Part shown: positions 37,119-49,042 of the stretch, piece by piece
Position numbering within the stretch: position 1 is the first letter of the stretch
Layout: each line of letters starts with the position of its first letter
Source: Mycobacterium barrassiae
GTDB taxonomy: Bacteria > Actinomycetota > Actinomycetes > Mycobacteriales > Mycobacteriaceae
Direction of reading: 5' to 3'
DNA length: 64,000 nucleotides
Assembly (NCBI RefSeq): GCF_025822765.1
Contig: NZ_JACKUK010000036.1
Location: 62,001-126,000, forward strand
The notes under the pieces: generated by a model
What the model was told of the DNA's origin: nothing
Databases searched by the model: none
Seen by the model: only the letters and a program-made list of their open reading frames with translations
Program-made: the position numbers and the translations under genes

Positions 37119-37471
37119 GCATCTTCGACATCGTTGCCAGCGTGCTCATCCTCGGCGGCTCCGCGCTCGCGCTGACCGCCGCCATCGGCGTGGTCCGGTT
37201 TCCCGACACCCTGACTCGGATGCACGCGGCTTCCAAGCCGCAGGTGCTGGGTCTGCTGCTCGTGCTCGCGGGGGCGGCGGTCCGGCTGCACGGTCACGTC
37301 GACGTCGGCATGCTGGTGCTGACCGGATTGTTTACGGTGATCACCGCCCCAGTCATCGCCAACAGGGTTGGCCAGCTTGCTTATCGGGAACAGAACGTTC
37401 GCGACGACTTGCTGACAAAGGACGAGATGTACGAGTTCACCGAACCCGAGACCGGCAATGGCCAGGTCTGA
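37115..37471 (+). CDS. mrpG: Mrp antiporter subunit G
   Basis: 118 residues with three helices. The motif GVVRFPDTLTRMHAASKPQVLG is the MnhG/PhaG signature. The ATG overlaps mrpF by 4 nt. The last 14 nt also encode the start of the methyltransferase gene in another frame, so translation probably continues into that gene. Confidence 0.92.
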   Translation: MSIFDIVASVLILGGSALALTAAIGVVRFPDTLTRMHAASKPQVLGLLLVLAGAAVRLHGHVDVGMLVLTGLFTVITAPVIANRVGQLAYREQNVRDDLLTKDEMYEFTEPETGNGQV

Positions 37472-38336
37472 CGACGACAGCTGGGACATCACCGAAAGCG
37501 TCGGCGCGACCGCGCTCGGGGTGGCGTGGGCGCGGTCTCAGGAAGCGGGTTCGTGTTGCCCACTGTTCACCGACTCCTATGCGCAGCGATTCATCGATGC
37601 GGCCCTTGCGCGCGGCTGGCAGTTGCCGCCGTCCCACATGGTCGAGCGGATCCGGTCGATATCGAATTACGCGGCGTCCCGCACGAAGTGGTTCGACGAC
37701 TTCTTCATCACCGCCGGCGCCAACGGCGTCGTGCAGGCTGTCATCCTCGCCGCGGGACTCGACGCCAGGGCCTGGCGGCTGCCCTGGGCCACGGACAGCG
37801 TCGTCTTCGAGATCGACCAGCCGAAGGTGCTCGCTTTCAAGGCCGAGACGCTGGTGAACGACCGACCGGCGGCCCGTTACGTGGCGGTGCCCATCGATTT
37901 GCGCCAGGACTGGCCTACGGCCCTGCGCGACGCGGGTTTCGATACGCAGGAGCCGACGGCGTGGGCCGCCGAGGGCCTGCTGCCCTACCTACCTGCCGAT
38001 GGGCAGGACCTGCTGTTCGAGCGCATCCACGAACTCAGCGCGCCCGGCAGCCGCATCGGCGTCGAATCGTTTGGCGCCGGGTTCTTCGACTCCGGATATC
38101 TGGAGAGCCGACGCGAACAGTTGCGCCAACTGCGTGAGCAGGCCGGTGACGACGCCGACGCCCCCGATGTGCAGGATCTCTGGTTCATCGAGGAGCGCAC
38201 CGACGTCGCCGAGTGGTTGATGAAGCACGGCTGGCGGGTGTCGTCGGATGACGCCGGGGCCCTGATGGAGCGCTACGGCCGACCGCCCACCGAGACGACG
38301 CCGCGTACCGCGTTCGTGGAGGGTGTGCGCGTCTAG
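37458..38336 (+). CDS. SAM-dependent methyltransferase (TIGR00027 / LCM-like mycobacterial family)
   Basis: 292 residues of the large mycobacterial family of leucine-carboxyl-methyltransferase-like enzymes. The SAM loop VILAAGLDARAWRL and the acidic end of strand 2 VFEIDQPKVLAFK are present, as is WAAEGLLPYLP. The first 35 residues (DDSWDITESVGATALGVAWARS) are typical of the family. It overlaps the end of mrpG by 14 nt and so is translationally linked to the Mrp operon. Substrate unknown. It ends 8 nt from the convergent Lon-domain gene. Confidence 0.87.
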   Translation: MARSDDDSWDITESVGATALGVAWARSQEAGSCCPLFTDSYAQRFIDAALARGWQLPPSHMVERIRSISNYAASRTKWFDDFFITAGANGVVQAVILAAGLDARAWRLPWATDSVVFEIDQPKVLAFKAETLVNDRPAARYVAVPIDLRQDWPTALRDAGFDTQEPTAWAAEGLLPYLPADGQDLLFERIHELSAPGSRIGVESFGAGFFDSGYLESRREQLRQLREQAGDDADAPDVQDLWFIEERTDVAEWLMKHGWRVSSDDAGALMERYGRPPTETTPRTAFVEGVRV

Positions 38337-38344
38337 CCTGAGCG

Positions 38345-38977
38345 CTACTCGGACAGCTGGAACTCGACCATCGCGGTGACGGTGTCGACGGCCTCACTCA
38401 ACGCCGCCACGCGTGCGGCGACGGATGGCGCGGCGAGCACCGCGTACCGGTCCGCCTGGCCCATCGGGAGGCGGGAAGCCAAGGCGTACAACCACATCGA
38501 CGCATCGCCCGACTCGTCGGCACCCGCGACGATGTCCCTTCCGACCACCTGGGCGCCGCGCGCCTGCGCGATCCGCTCGAACAACGCGACCATCCGGTCC
38601 TCGATGTCCCTGATCGCGTCCACATCGACGCCCTCGCCCGGTTCGTCGGGCCAGGGTTCGACAGCCGCGCGGGGATACGGATCGTCGGGCTGCCACTCCA
38701 CGACCCTGATCCGCTCGCCCATCGCGCACCGCAGACGATAACGGCCGTCCCCGAAGTCGGCGGCCTCGACGATGTGTGCCATGGCGCCGACGTCGCTGCG
38801 GACGTCACCGCCACCCACCTCGCGGCCCGCGGCGATCAGCACCACGCCGAACGCCGGATCGTCTGTGGTGAGGCACTCGGAAATCATTGCGGTGTAACGC
38901 GGTTCGAAGATCCGCAGCGGAAGCTCCTCGCCGGGCAGCATCGCCACCTGCAGCGGGAACATCGGCGTGACGGCCAC
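38345..38977 (-). CDS. Lon N-terminal (substrate-binding) domain protein
   Basis: 210 residues made of a stand-alone Lon-protease N-terminal domain: MFPLQVAMLPGEELPLRIFEPRY, followed by an all-helical C-terminal part (IRDIEDRMVALFERIAQ). There is no ATPase or protease domain, so it may bind substrates or act as an adaptor. By order it matches M. tuberculosis Rv0434. A GTG at 38975-38977 gives VAVTPMFPL, and lies 2 nt after the upstream GCS2 stop, so the gene is coupled to that gene. Confidence 0.88.
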   Translation of the reverse strand: MAVTPMFPLQVAMLPGEELPLRIFEPRYTAMISECLTTDDPAFGVVLIAAGREVGGGDVRSDVGAMAHIVEAADFGDGRYRLRCAMGERIRVVEWQPDDPYPRAAVEPWPDEPGEGVDVDAIRDIEDRMVALFERIAQARGAQVVGRDIVAGADESGDASMWLYALASRLPMGQADRYAVLAAPSVAARVAALSEAVDTVTAMVEFQLSE

Positions 38978-38979
38978 CC

Positions 38980-40113
38980 TCAGATGTCCAACTCGGCGAC
39001 CAGCGCGTCGACCACCGCGCGCAGATCGCCGTCGTGCTCCTCCGCGACCCGCCGTTGACGCTGGTAGGACCCGCCCGACTTGCAGATGTCGGTGACACGG
39101 CGGAGTTCGTCGGCACACTTCAACGACGCGGCCACCGGCTCCAGGCGGTTCAGCAGATCGTCGAGATCCTCGGTCACCAGACGCTCGTTGCTGTCTTCGT
39201 CCAGGATGATCACGGCGTCCAAGCCGTAACGGGCTGCGCGCCACTTGTTTTCCTGTACATGCCATGGCGGCATCGTGGGGAGCCGTTCCCCGGCGTCCAG
39301 GCGTCGATCGAGATCGACGATCAGGCAATGCGTCAGCGCGACGATCGCGCTCAGCTCGTGCACGTTCGACACCCCGTCGAAGACCCGCACCTCCACCGTG
39401 CCGATGTGCGGCGACGGCCGGATGTCCCAACGGATCTCGTTCATGTGGTCGATGATGCCGGTCTTCTTCTGGTCGTGAACGAAGCCTTCCCACTCCCGCC
39501 ACGTCTGAAAGTGGAACGGCAGCCCGGCCGTCGGCAGCTGCTGGAACATCATCGCGCGGTTGGACGCATAGCCGGTGTCCTCACCGTCCCAGAACGGCGA
39601 CGACGCGGACAGCGCCAGCAGATGCGGGTAGTGATTGAGCAACGACGTGTTGATCGCCATCACCTTGTGCGCAGACGAGATACCGACGTGCACATGGACA
39701 CCCCAGATCAGCATCTGCCGACCCCACCACTGCGTGCGCTTGATCAGCTCGGCGTAACGGGGCGCATCGGTCAGACTCTCCGGGGACCACTTCGCGAACG
39801 GATGCGTGCCCGCACAGAACAGCTCCATGTTGCGGTCGCGCACGATCTTGCGAGCGGTGCGCAGCGTGGAGCGCAGATCGTCCATCGCCTCGGGGACGGA
39901 ATCACAGACGCCGGTGACGATCTCGACGGTGTTGCGCAGCAGCTCCTTGTGGACCCGCGGGTTGTTCTCGCCGAGTTCCTCGATGACCTCGGTGGCCTCG
40001 TTGCTCACGTCGCGGGTCTCGGCGTCGACGAGCGCGAACTCCCATTCCACCCCGATGGTCGGGCGGGGTGAACCGACGAAATCTATATGGCTGCTAGCCG
40101 GTGCCGATGACAC
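38980..40113 (-). CDS. YbdK-type carboxylate-amine ligase (GCS2 family)
   Basis: 377 residues of the glutamate-cysteine-ligase-2 superfamily: [18 protein letters not shown], the ATP-site VHVHVGIS and [10 protein letters not shown] are typical. Such proteins show weak glutamate-cysteine ligase activity in E. coli; since mycobacteria make mycothiol rather than glutathione, the true substrate is unknown. It corresponds to Rv0433. Its start lies 20 nt inside the sodC end, and it is part of the minus-strand DUF3263-LytR_C-sodC-GCS2-Lon-domain cluster. Confidence 0.9.
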   Translation of the reverse strand: MSSAPASSHIDFVGSPRPTIGVEWEFALVDAETRDVSNEATEVIEELGENNPRVHKELLRNTVEIVTGVCDSVPEAMDDLRSTLRTARKIVRDRNMELFCAGTHPFAKWSPESLTDAPRYAELIKRTQWWGRQMLIWGVHVHVGISSAHKVMAINTSLLNHYPHLLALSASSPFWDGEDTGYASNRAMMFQQLPTAGLPFHFQTWREWEGFVHDQKKTGIIDHMNEIRWDIRPSPHIGTVEVRVFDGVSNVHELSAIVALTHCLIVDLDRRLDAGERLPTMPPWHVQENKWRAARYGLDAVIILDEDSNERLVTEDLDDLLNRLEPVAASLKCADELRRVTDICKSGGSYQRQRRVAEEHDGDLRAVVDALVAELDI

Positions 40114-40801
40114 CGCACGCCACGCGCTTTCCGGCGTCGCCCGTGGCCAGCGTGGTCTCGTCCGGCGGCGGGGCGCCGTTGACCTGCTGATAGCGCTCGG
40201 GCGGGATGTTGGCGAAGTTGTCCGCCTTCTCGTGGATGATGATCGCCGTCTTGGCGTCGCTCGTCAGGTCCTCCGCGGTGAACGCGTCGGTGGTGGTCAC
40301 CAGCAGCGCGGAGCCGTCCTCGCGAACCTGCAGCGATGACAGGTCACCGCTCGCGGGATGACCGGTGTGTCCGGCCACCTGCAAATGTCCACCGGCCGAG
40401 TTAAAGTCGCCCGGCGCACCGCCTGCCGGCGCGACCGAATTCGGCTCGCACTTGCCGACCGAGTGGATGTGCAGGCCGTGGAAGCCGGGCGCCAACTCGC
40501 CTGGGGCGGCGGTCTCCACGGTGACGGTGGCGTAGTTCCCGCTGAACGCGATCTGCGCCGTTGCGACCGTGGTGCCTTCCGCGTTCTTCAGGTCCGCGGT
40601 CAGCGTCTCGCCGGCGGCCTCACCCCCGGTGCCACCGTGGCCACCCCCGTGTTCACCCGGCGGCGCCGCCGGCGACGGCGAACCCGTCCAGATCGACGGC
40701 GTGGTGCCCGGCGAGGTTGCGGGTTGTTCGGGGGAGCTACAAGCGGTCAACACGAGAGCGGGAACAGCGAAGCAAGCTGCGGCAGCGACGGTCTTCAGCA
40801 T
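40094..40801 (-). CDS. sodC: Lipoprotein Cu,Zn superoxide dismutase
   Basis: 235 residues. A signal peptide ends in the lipobox LTAC (Cys21), so the enzyme is anchored outside the membrane, where it dismutes superoxide. Linker 45-62 is rich in Gly/His. The metal site is visible in [31 protein letters not shown] and [14 protein letters not shown]; the disulfide cysteines are in GKCE and VACGV. TAGGCT (40809-40814) lies 7 nt before the ATG and includes the upstream gene's stop codon, giving sodC its own leaderless promoter. Confidence 0.94.
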   Translation of the reverse strand: MLKTVAAAACFAVPALVLTACSSPEQPATSPGTTPSIWTGSPSPAAPPGEHGGGHGGTGGEAAGETLTADLKNAEGTTVATAQIAFSGNYATVTVETAAPGELAPGFHGLHIHSVGKCEPNSVAPAGGAPGDFNSAGGHLQVAGHTGHPASGDLSSLQVREDGSALLVTTTDAFTAEDLTSDAKTAIIIHEKADNFANIPPERYQQVNGAPPPDETTLATGDAGKRVACGVIGTG

Positions 40802-40811
40802 GGGCAAGAGC

Positions 40812-41270
40812 CTAGCCGGTGACCACCACGAGGACGCCCGGCGGTTGCTCTGCGAGCTCGGGCAGTCGCGGTTCGACCGGGGCGTCCAACAACCTGCCGA
40901 TCTCCTCGGCGGCCTCCCGCTCCCCGGGGCCGTCGGTGAAGTACACGGTATTGACCGTGACGTCCGGCAACTCGAGGTTCCCGGTCTCGGCGACGTCCCA
41001 GCCGCCCTCGCGAAGCCGACTGGCGGTACCTTCCGCGGCACCATCGACCGTCGAGATGTTGTAGACGCGCACCTCGGGCTTGGCCGGCTTGGTTGTCGTT
41101 GGGCTGGTTTTCGTGGTCGTCGTGGTGGTTGTCGCGATGGGCGACTGCTCGCCCTCGTCGTCTCCGCCACCCATCGCCTGGAATCCGACCAGCAGAAACA
41201 CCACGCCGAGGAACAGCAGGACCATCACCATCGCGCGCAGGGGGAGGCCAGAGGATTTTTGCTGATTCAT
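40812..41270 (-). CDS. LytR C-terminal domain membrane protein (Rv0431-like)
   Basis: 152 residues: a short cytosolic tail, one transmembrane helix (about 12-32), a Thr/Ser-rich linker (residues 46-62, almost all Thr), and a LytR_C domain ([20 protein letters not shown] to the end). The domain lies outside the cell, probably binding cell-wall polymers. The ATG at 41268-41270 has TACAGT 7 nt upstream (41278-41283), so it is leaderless. Counterpart of the tuberculin-related Rv0431. It ends 10 nt before sodC. Confidence 0.88.
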   Translation of the reverse strand: MNQQKSSGLPLRAMVMVLLFLGVVFLLVGFQAMGGGDDEGEQSPIATTTTTTTKTSPTTTKPAKPEVRVYNISTVDGAAEGTASRLREGGWDVAETGNLELPDVTVNTVYFTDGPGEREAAEEIGRLLDAPVEPRLPELAEQPPGVLVVVTG

Positions 41271-41322
41271 TGCGTTCACTGTATCCAGCCGGACAAACCG
41301 GCCCGCCAATCCCCCGACGGGC

Positions 41323-41631
41323 TCAGGTGACGTCGAAGCCCAACCGACGTGCGGCCCGCGCCTTCTGCCGGCTGGCCCGCAACCGGCGCAACCGCTTGAC
41401 CAGCATCGGGTCGGCGGCAAGGGCCTCTGGGCGGTCGACGAGGGCGTTCAGCACCTGGTAGTAGCGGGTCGCCGACATGGAGAACAACTCTTTGATCGCG
41501 TCTTCCTTGGAGCCCGCGTACTTCCACCACTGGCGCTCGAACGCCAAGATGTCGTGCTCGCGCCGGGTCAACCCGTCAGCCAGGGCAGGGTCGTCCCCGG
41601 ATTGCTCAGTCCGCGCGATTGCGCCGTCCAT
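41323..41631 (-). CDS. DUF3263 protein
   Basis: 102 residues. Strongly conserved core DGLTRREHDILAFERQWWKY and SATRYYQVLNAL, with a basic C-terminus (LRRLRASRQKARAARR). The ORF extends further, but the ATG at 41631 gives the length of the M. tuberculosis Rv0430 protein and has AGGAG 4 nt before it. DUF3263 proteins resemble small DNA-binding regulators with a helix-turn-helix-like fold; function unproven. First gene of the minus-strand cluster. Confidence 0.88.
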   Translation of the reverse strand: MDGAIARTEQSGDDPALADGLTRREHDILAFERQWWKYAGSKEDAIKELFSMSATRYYQVLNALVDRPEALAADPMLVKRLRRLRASRQKARAARRLGFDVT

Positions 41632-41768
41632 TTCGCTCCTGGACCCTTCCAAACACTCGAAATGACATCGCTGTGGTTCGGCGCTCATTCAACCACGGGT
41701 TAGCAACCTGAGGCGGCCGACATGCCCGCGAGTCGGGCGATAAGGATTGCCGACTTAAGCTGTTGCGC

Positions 41769-42362
41769 GTGGCAGTCGTACCGATTCGCATCGTAGGAGA
41801 TCCCGTCTTGCACACCGCGACCGAGCCGATACCCGTCGGCGAGGACGGTTCGCTGCCTGCGGATCTCGCGGAATTGATCCAGGATATGTACGACACGATG
41901 GCCGCCGCCAACGGTGTTGGGCTGGCCGCGAACCAGATCGGTGTGTCCAAGCGAGTGTTCGTCTACGACTGTGCCGACGACCGCGGTAAGACGACGCGAC
42001 GCAAGGGCGTCGTCATCAATCCGGTGCTGGAGACCTCCGAGATTCCCGAGACGATGCCCGACCCCGACAACGATGACGAGGGCTGCCTGTCGGTGCCCGG
42101 CGAATCGTTTCCGACCGGTAGGGCCGATTGGGCGCGGGTGACGGGTCTGGACGCCGATGGCACGCCCATCACGCTCGAGGGCACCGGACTGTTCGCGCGG
42201 ATGCTGCAGCACGAGACCGGGCACCTCGACGGTTTCCTGTATCTGGATCGGCTGGTCGGCCGCCATGCCCGCAGCGCCAAGCGTGCGGTGAAGTCGCACG
42301 GCTGGGGCGTGCCGGGACTGTCGTGGACTCCCGGCGAGGATCCCGACCCCTTCGGTCACTGA
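41769..42362 (+). CDS. def: Peptide deformylase
   Basis: 197 residues. Removes the N-formyl group from nascent proteins, using a metal held by EGCLSVPG (Cys) and HETGHLDG (two His, one Glu); the third motif is [10 protein letters not shown]. The start is taken as GTG 41769 rather than TTG 41763 because the TAAGCT -10 (41756-41761) is 7 nt upstream, and the resulting [12 protein letters not shown] matches the family. A leaderless start explains the missing Shine-Dalgarno. Overlaps the GNAT gene by one base. Confidence 0.95.
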   Translation: MAVVPIRIVGDPVLHTATEPIPVGEDGSLPADLAELIQDMYDTMAAANGVGLAANQIGVSKRVFVYDCADDRGKTTRRKGVVINPVLETSEIPETMPDPDNDDEGCLSVPGESFPTGRADWARVTGLDADGTPITLEGTGLFARMLQHETGHLDGFLYLDRLVGRHARSAKRAVKSHGWGVPGLSWTPGEDPDPFGH

Positions 42363-43249
42363 TGCAGATCCCGCCGGTGGGCACGCGGGTGATGATTCGT
42401 CACCGCCTGCCCGCCGGGTCGGTACCACCCATGACCGACGTCATCGGCCATCTCGAGCAGACCGGGCCGACGCTGCAGGTGCGCACCAAGCGCGGTGATG
42501 TGGTGGCGGTTCGCGTCGACGATGTGGTGGTGATCAAGGCGCTCACCGCCGCGCCGGTGCGCACCGGCGACATCCGCAACCTCGAGCATGCGGCCGCGAT
42601 GGGATGGCCGGGTGTGGAGCAGCAGTGGGTGGGCGGCTGGCTCTGCCGGTTCGGACACGGCAGCACGCGGCGTGCCAATTCGGCTGTACCTCTGGACCCT
42701 TCGGCGCGCCAGGACATGGGCGCGATCGCCGACTGGTACACGGCGCGATCAGTACCGCCGCTTGTCAGCGCACCGGACCAGCTGTTCCGCATTCCGCCGG
42801 ATGCCCCGGCCGACGCCGAGAACCTCGTCATGGCATGCGATGTCGGCCCGCGCGGCCCGTCCGATGGCGTCGTGCTGGCCTCACGACCGGACGACGGGTG
42901 GCTGCGGATCTATGAGCGCGACGTGCCCGTCGACGTGTTGACCGCCGTCGTCGACGGCGAGGTCGCCTTCGCGACGATCCCAGGCGCCGCGGTGGCACGC
43001 GCAGCCGTGACCGCCGCCCCCGACGGCACCCGCTGGCTGGGGTTGTCGGCGCTGAAGGTGAGCGAGGATCAGCGACGGCACGGTCACGCGCGGACCGTGT
43101 GCGCCGCACTGCTGAGTTGGGGCGCGGACCGCGGCGCTCAGCGGGCGTACACCCAGGTGCTGTCCGACAATTCCTCAGCGACCGCGCTTTTCGAGTCGAT
43201 GGGGTTCATGCTGCACCACCGCTCGCGCTACGTGCGACTGCGTCCGTAG
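42362..43249 (+). CDS. GNAT-family acetyltransferase with N-terminal SH3-like domain (Rv0428c-like)
   Basis: 295 residues. The first 65 form an SH3-like barrel ([16 protein letters not shown] to VVVIKAL); the rest contains a GNAT fold with an acetyl-CoA loop LKVSEDQRRHGHARTV and the final NSSATALFESMGFM. The ATG shares bases with the def stop (TGATG), so the two are coupled. Being next to def suggests an N-terminal or protein acetylation role, but this is inference only. Confidence 0.88.
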   Translation: MQIPPVGTRVMIRHRLPAGSVPPMTDVIGHLEQTGPTLQVRTKRGDVVAVRVDDVVVIKALTAAPVRTGDIRNLEHAAAMGWPGVEQQWVGGWLCRFGHGSTRRANSAVPLDPSARQDMGAIADWYTARSVPPLVSAPDQLFRIPPDAPADAENLVMACDVGPRGPSDGVVLASRPDDGWLRIYERDVPVDVLTAVVDGEVAFATIPGAAVARAAVTAAPDGTRWLGLSALKVSEDQRRHGHARTVCAALLSWGADRGAQRAYTQVLSDNSSATALFESMGFMLHHRSRYVRLRP

Positions 43250-43259
43250 GCTTTCGACC

Positions 43260-44060
43260 ATGCGGCTGGCCACATGGAACGTCAACTCGATCCGGGCACG
43301 AGTCGACCGCGTCGCGGACTGGCTTGAACGCGCCGACGTCGACGTGCTCGCGATGCAGGAGACCAAGTGCTCCGACGAGCAGTTCCCCACGATGCCCTTC
43401 CTGGCCGCCGGCTACGAGGTGGTGCACTGCGGGTTCAACCAGTGGAACGGCGTCGCGATCGCGTCCCGCGTCGGCATCGAGGACGTTGCGGTCGGCTTCG
43501 ACAACCAACCGACGTGGAGCGACAAGCCGGAGATGGAAGCGGCAGCAGAAGCGCGGGCGCTCGGCGCGACGTGCAACGGGGTGCGCGTGTGGAGCCTGTA
43601 CGTGCCGAACGGGCGATTCGTCGGCTCACCGCATTATGTCTACAAACTCCAATGGCTTGCCGCGCTGCGCGATACCGCACAGAGCTGGCTCACCGAAGAC
43701 CCGTCGGCGCAACTCGCACTGGTCGGCGACTGGAACATCGCACCGACCGACGAGGACGTGTGGAGCGTCGAGGCCTACGAGGGCAGCACCCACGTCACCG
43801 AACCGGAGCGGGCGGCGTTCAACGCGATCCTCGACGCCCAATTCACGGATGTGGTAAGGCCTTTCACGCCCGGTCCGGCCGTCTACACGTACTGGGACTA
43901 CACCCAGCTGCGGTTCCCCAAGAACCGGGGCATGCGGATCGACTTCATCCTCGGATCACCGGCGTTGGCGCAACGCGTGACGCACGCCGAGATCGTCCGC
44001 GAGGAACGCAAAGGCAAGGCGCCGAGCGATCACGCGCCGGTACTCGTCGAGCTGTCCTAG
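43260..44060 (+). CDS. xthA: Exodeoxyribonuclease III
   Basis: 266 residues of the exonuclease III / AP-endonuclease family. Cleaves DNA at abasic sites and trims 3' ends during base-excision repair, using Mg2+. Conserved: LATWNVNSIRARV, MQETKCSDEQFP (catalytic Glu), VYVPNGRFVGS-like SLYVPNG, GDWNIAPTDEDVW and SDHAPVLVEL (catalytic Asp-His). TAGGCT (43247-43252) is 7 nt before the ATG. Ends 15 nt from the convergent MFS gene. Confidence 0.93.
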   Translation: MRLATWNVNSIRARVDRVADWLERADVDVLAMQETKCSDEQFPTMPFLAAGYEVVHCGFNQWNGVAIASRVGIEDVAVGFDNQPTWSDKPEMEAAAEARALGATCNGVRVWSLYVPNGRFVGSPHYVYKLQWLAALRDTAQSWLTEDPSAQLALVGDWNIAPTDEDVWSVEAYEGSTHVTEPERAAFNAILDAQFTDVVRPFTPGPAVYTYWDYTQLRFPKNRGMRIDFILGSPALAQRVTHAEIVREERKGKAPSDHAPVLVELS

Positions 44061-44075
44061 CGTCGCCCGAGGGAT

Positions 44076-45839
44076 TCACGCCTCGATGTCGGCACCTGGT
44101 GCGTCGGCGTAACGGCCGGGGTTGAACATCGATGCGACGGCACCGATCAGCATCATCACCGCTGCGGCCACAAACACCACGGTCAACCCGGAATGGAACG
44201 GAGCGGTGATCAGCTGCGGGAAGAACGTCTGGCCGGTCAGCACATCGACGTTGACGCCCGGCGCCTGTAGTGCACCCGACGGGCCGAGCAGTTCGCCGAT
44301 CGGGTTGTAGCCGAGGAACGCTGCGAACAGGCTGCCCACCGGTGGAAGGTTGGCGACCTCGTGCGCGACGTCGGCCGAAACCCCCTGCGCCTGAAGGCCG
44401 TCGCTCATCGCCGTCGGCAATGTACTTGCCAGGCCCACGATCATCAGCGAGAAGAAGATGCCGATCGACAGCGAGTTGCCGGCGTTGAAGAACGTCGACC
44501 GCACACCCGACGCGGCGCCACGTTGTTCGGCGGGAACGCTGGACATGATGGCCGCGGTGTTGGGCGCGGTGAAGATGCCGCCGCCGAGACCGTTCAGGAA
44601 CACCAGCAGCGCGAAGATCCAGTAGTCGAAGTTCACCGGAATCATCAGTAGCGCTACGAATGTCACGGCCATCAGCAGCATGCCGCCGACGGTCAGCGGA
44701 CGCGCACCGAACCGGTCGGACAGCCAACCGGCCGCGGGTGCGCCGATGAGGAAGCCGAATGTGGCGGGAAGCAGATAGATGCCCGCCCACAGCGGCGTCG
44801 ACTCGAAGCTGTAGCCGTGCAACGGAAGCCAGATCCCCTGCAACCAGATGATCAACATGAACTGCAGGCCGCCGCGGCCCACCGAGGACATCAGACCGGC
44901 GAGATTGCCCATACCGAATGCCGTCGACCTGAAGAGCCGGATATCGACCATCGGCGATTCGACGCGCAGTTCGACGAAGCAGAACACGACCAGCATCAGC
45001 AAGCCGATCCCGATCGAGCCGAGCACCCACGGACTGGTCCAACCGGTGGTCGAGTCGCCGTAGGGCTGAATTCCGTACGTGATGCCGACCAGCAGCACCG
45101 TCAACCCGAGCCCGAACGTCACCACGCCTGCCCAGTCCAACCGGCCGGGGTTTCGGCTACCCAACTCGCGCAGGGAGCGGTAGCTCCAGATCGTGCCGAC
45201 GATGCCGATCGGCACGCCGACCCAGAACACGGCCTGCCAGTGCCATTCGGAGAGGACGCCGCCGATCAGCAGGCCCAGGAACGACCCCGCGACCGCAGCG
45301 ACCATGTTCACCCCCAGCGCCATCCCCCGCTGTTTGGCTGGGAACGCGTCGGTGAGGATCGCCGACGACGAGGCCATCAACATCGCGCCGCCGACACCCT
45401 GGACGACGCGCCAGGCGATCAGCCAGACCGCGCCGCCGCCCATGGCGAACGGGTCGAAGGACAGCGCGACGGCCGCCACGGTGAACACGACGAAGCCGAG
45501 GTTGTAGATGCGGACGCGGCCGAACATGTCGCCGAGCCGACCGAACGGGACGACGAGCACGGCCGTCACCACCAGGTAGCCCATGATCAGCCAGAGCAGG
45601 TAGCCGACGTTGCCGGGCGCGAGCGGGTTCAGGCCGATGCCGCGGAAGATCGCGGGAAGGGAGATCAGGACGATCGATGCGTTGATGGCCGCCAGCAGGA
45701 TGCCCAGCGTGGTGTTCGACAGGACGACCCACTTGTAGAGCGGGTGGTCGCGATCCATCCGGGACCGGCGACGCGCGGTCTCGGCCGACGCGTCGGCCGC
45801 CGTTCCCGCGGAGTCGGGTGTCTGGATCTCAGTCGTCAT
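44076..45839 (-). CDS. MFS multidrug efflux transporter (DHA2/EmrB type, 14 helices)
   Basis: 587 residues with about 14 transmembrane helices and motif A-like FGRLGDMFGRVRIYNLG. The motif C segment GSFLGLLIGGVLSEWHWQAVFWVGVPIGI is typical of drug/H+ antiporters. Expected to export hydrophobic compounds using the proton gradient. The ATG at 45837-45839 is preceded by an AT-rich region with TATAGC and TAATAT -10-like elements. The cell membrane is its location; substrates are unknown. Divergent from thiC across 213 bp. Confidence 0.9.
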   Translation of the reverse strand: MTTEIQTPDSAGTAADASAETARRRSRMDRDHPLYKWVVLSNTTLGILLAAINASIVLISLPAIFRGIGLNPLAPGNVGYLLWLIMGYLVVTAVLVVPFGRLGDMFGRVRIYNLGFVVFTVAAVALSFDPFAMGGGAVWLIAWRVVQGVGGAMLMASSSAILTDAFPAKQRGMALGVNMVAAVAGSFLGLLIGGVLSEWHWQAVFWVGVPIGIVGTIWSYRSLRELGSRNPGRLDWAGVVTFGLGLTVLLVGITYGIQPYGDSTTGWTSPWVLGSIGIGLLMLVVFCFVELRVESPMVDIRLFRSTAFGMGNLAGLMSSVGRGGLQFMLIIWLQGIWLPLHGYSFESTPLWAGIYLLPATFGFLIGAPAAGWLSDRFGARPLTVGGMLLMAVTFVALLMIPVNFDYWIFALLVFLNGLGGGIFTAPNTAAIMSSVPAEQRGAASGVRSTFFNAGNSLSIGIFFSLMIVGLASTLPTAMSDGLQAQGVSADVAHEVANLPPVGSLFAAFLGYNPIGELLGPSGALQAPGVNVDVLTGQTFFPQLITAPFHSGLTVVFVAAAVMMLIGAVASMFNPGRYADAPGADIEA

Positions 45840-45860
45840 CCGGTTCGCTTACCTATCGGC

Positions 45861-45888
45861 ACAAAACACATATATTAGCTATACAAAG
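45861..45888 (-). promoter_or_regulatory. AT-rich promoter/operator of the MFS gene
   Basis: In GC-rich DNA this block (reading CTTTGTATAGCTAATATATG on the minus strand) is mostly A/T. It holds a TAGCTA core flanked by imperfect dyad halves and -10-like TATAGC. It resembles a MarR/TetR-type operator for an efflux gene; the regulator is not adjacent. Confidence 0.4.
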
Positions 45889-45958
45889 TGACTCGAGGCA
45901 ATTCCCCTACGCGCGCCACTCCCGCGCCGGCTCGACCTGAGCTAGCGTGTCTAGCGTC

Positions 45959-48384
<2,426 letters not shown>

Positions 48385-48388
<4 letters not shown>

Positions 48389-49002
48389 CCCTCGAGCAGA
48401 TTGCGGGCATCGCCCACGAGCCGGCGGGCAAGGCGACGGGCGTCGTGGTGCTGACCCACGGCGCGGGCGGCAGTCGCGAATCGCCTCTGCTCGTGAAAAT
48501 CTGCGACGAATGGGCCTCGCGGGGCTGGCTGGCGATTCGGTACAACCTGCCGTATCGGCGGCGACGGCCGAAGGGACCGCCGTCCGGGTCGGCGGCGTCC
48601 GATCAGGCGGGCATCGTCGAGGCCATCGAGCTGGCCCACACCCTGACGGCAGGACCGGTCATCGCGGGCGGACACTCCTACGGTGGTCGCATGACGTCGA
48701 TGGTGGTCGCCGAGGAAGCGGCGAAAGTCGATGCCCTGACCCTGTTTTCGTATCCATTGCATCCACCCGGAAAGCCGGAGCGAGCGCGCACCGAGCACCT
48801 GCCCCGCATCGCCGTGCCCACCGTCTTCACCCACGGCACCGCCGACCCGTTCGGGTCGATCGAGGAACTTCGCAACGCCGCCACACTCATCCCCGTCGCC
48901 ACCGAGATCGTCGAGATCACCGGCGCACGACATGATCTCGGCTCGAAGACGCTCGACGTGCCGACACTCGCGGTCGACGCCGCACTACGCGTGCTTGGCT
49001 GA
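48385..49002 (+). CDS. KANL3/Tex30-like alpha/beta hydrolase (Rv0421c-like)
   Basis: 205 residues. Alpha/beta-hydrolase core with VVVLTHGAGGSRESPLL, the nucleophile elbow GGHSYGGRMTSM (Ser), a late acidic residue in HGTADPFGS and His in TGARHDLG. Small dienelactone-hydrolase-like proteins of this type act on esters or amides; substrate unknown. It is coupled to thiD by a 4-nt overlap, hence under the same TPP control, but a direct role in thiamin metabolism is not shown. Confidence 0.85.
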
Positions 49003-49042
49003 TCGGTGGTCATCAATCTATGAATGAAGCTACTGTCACGGG

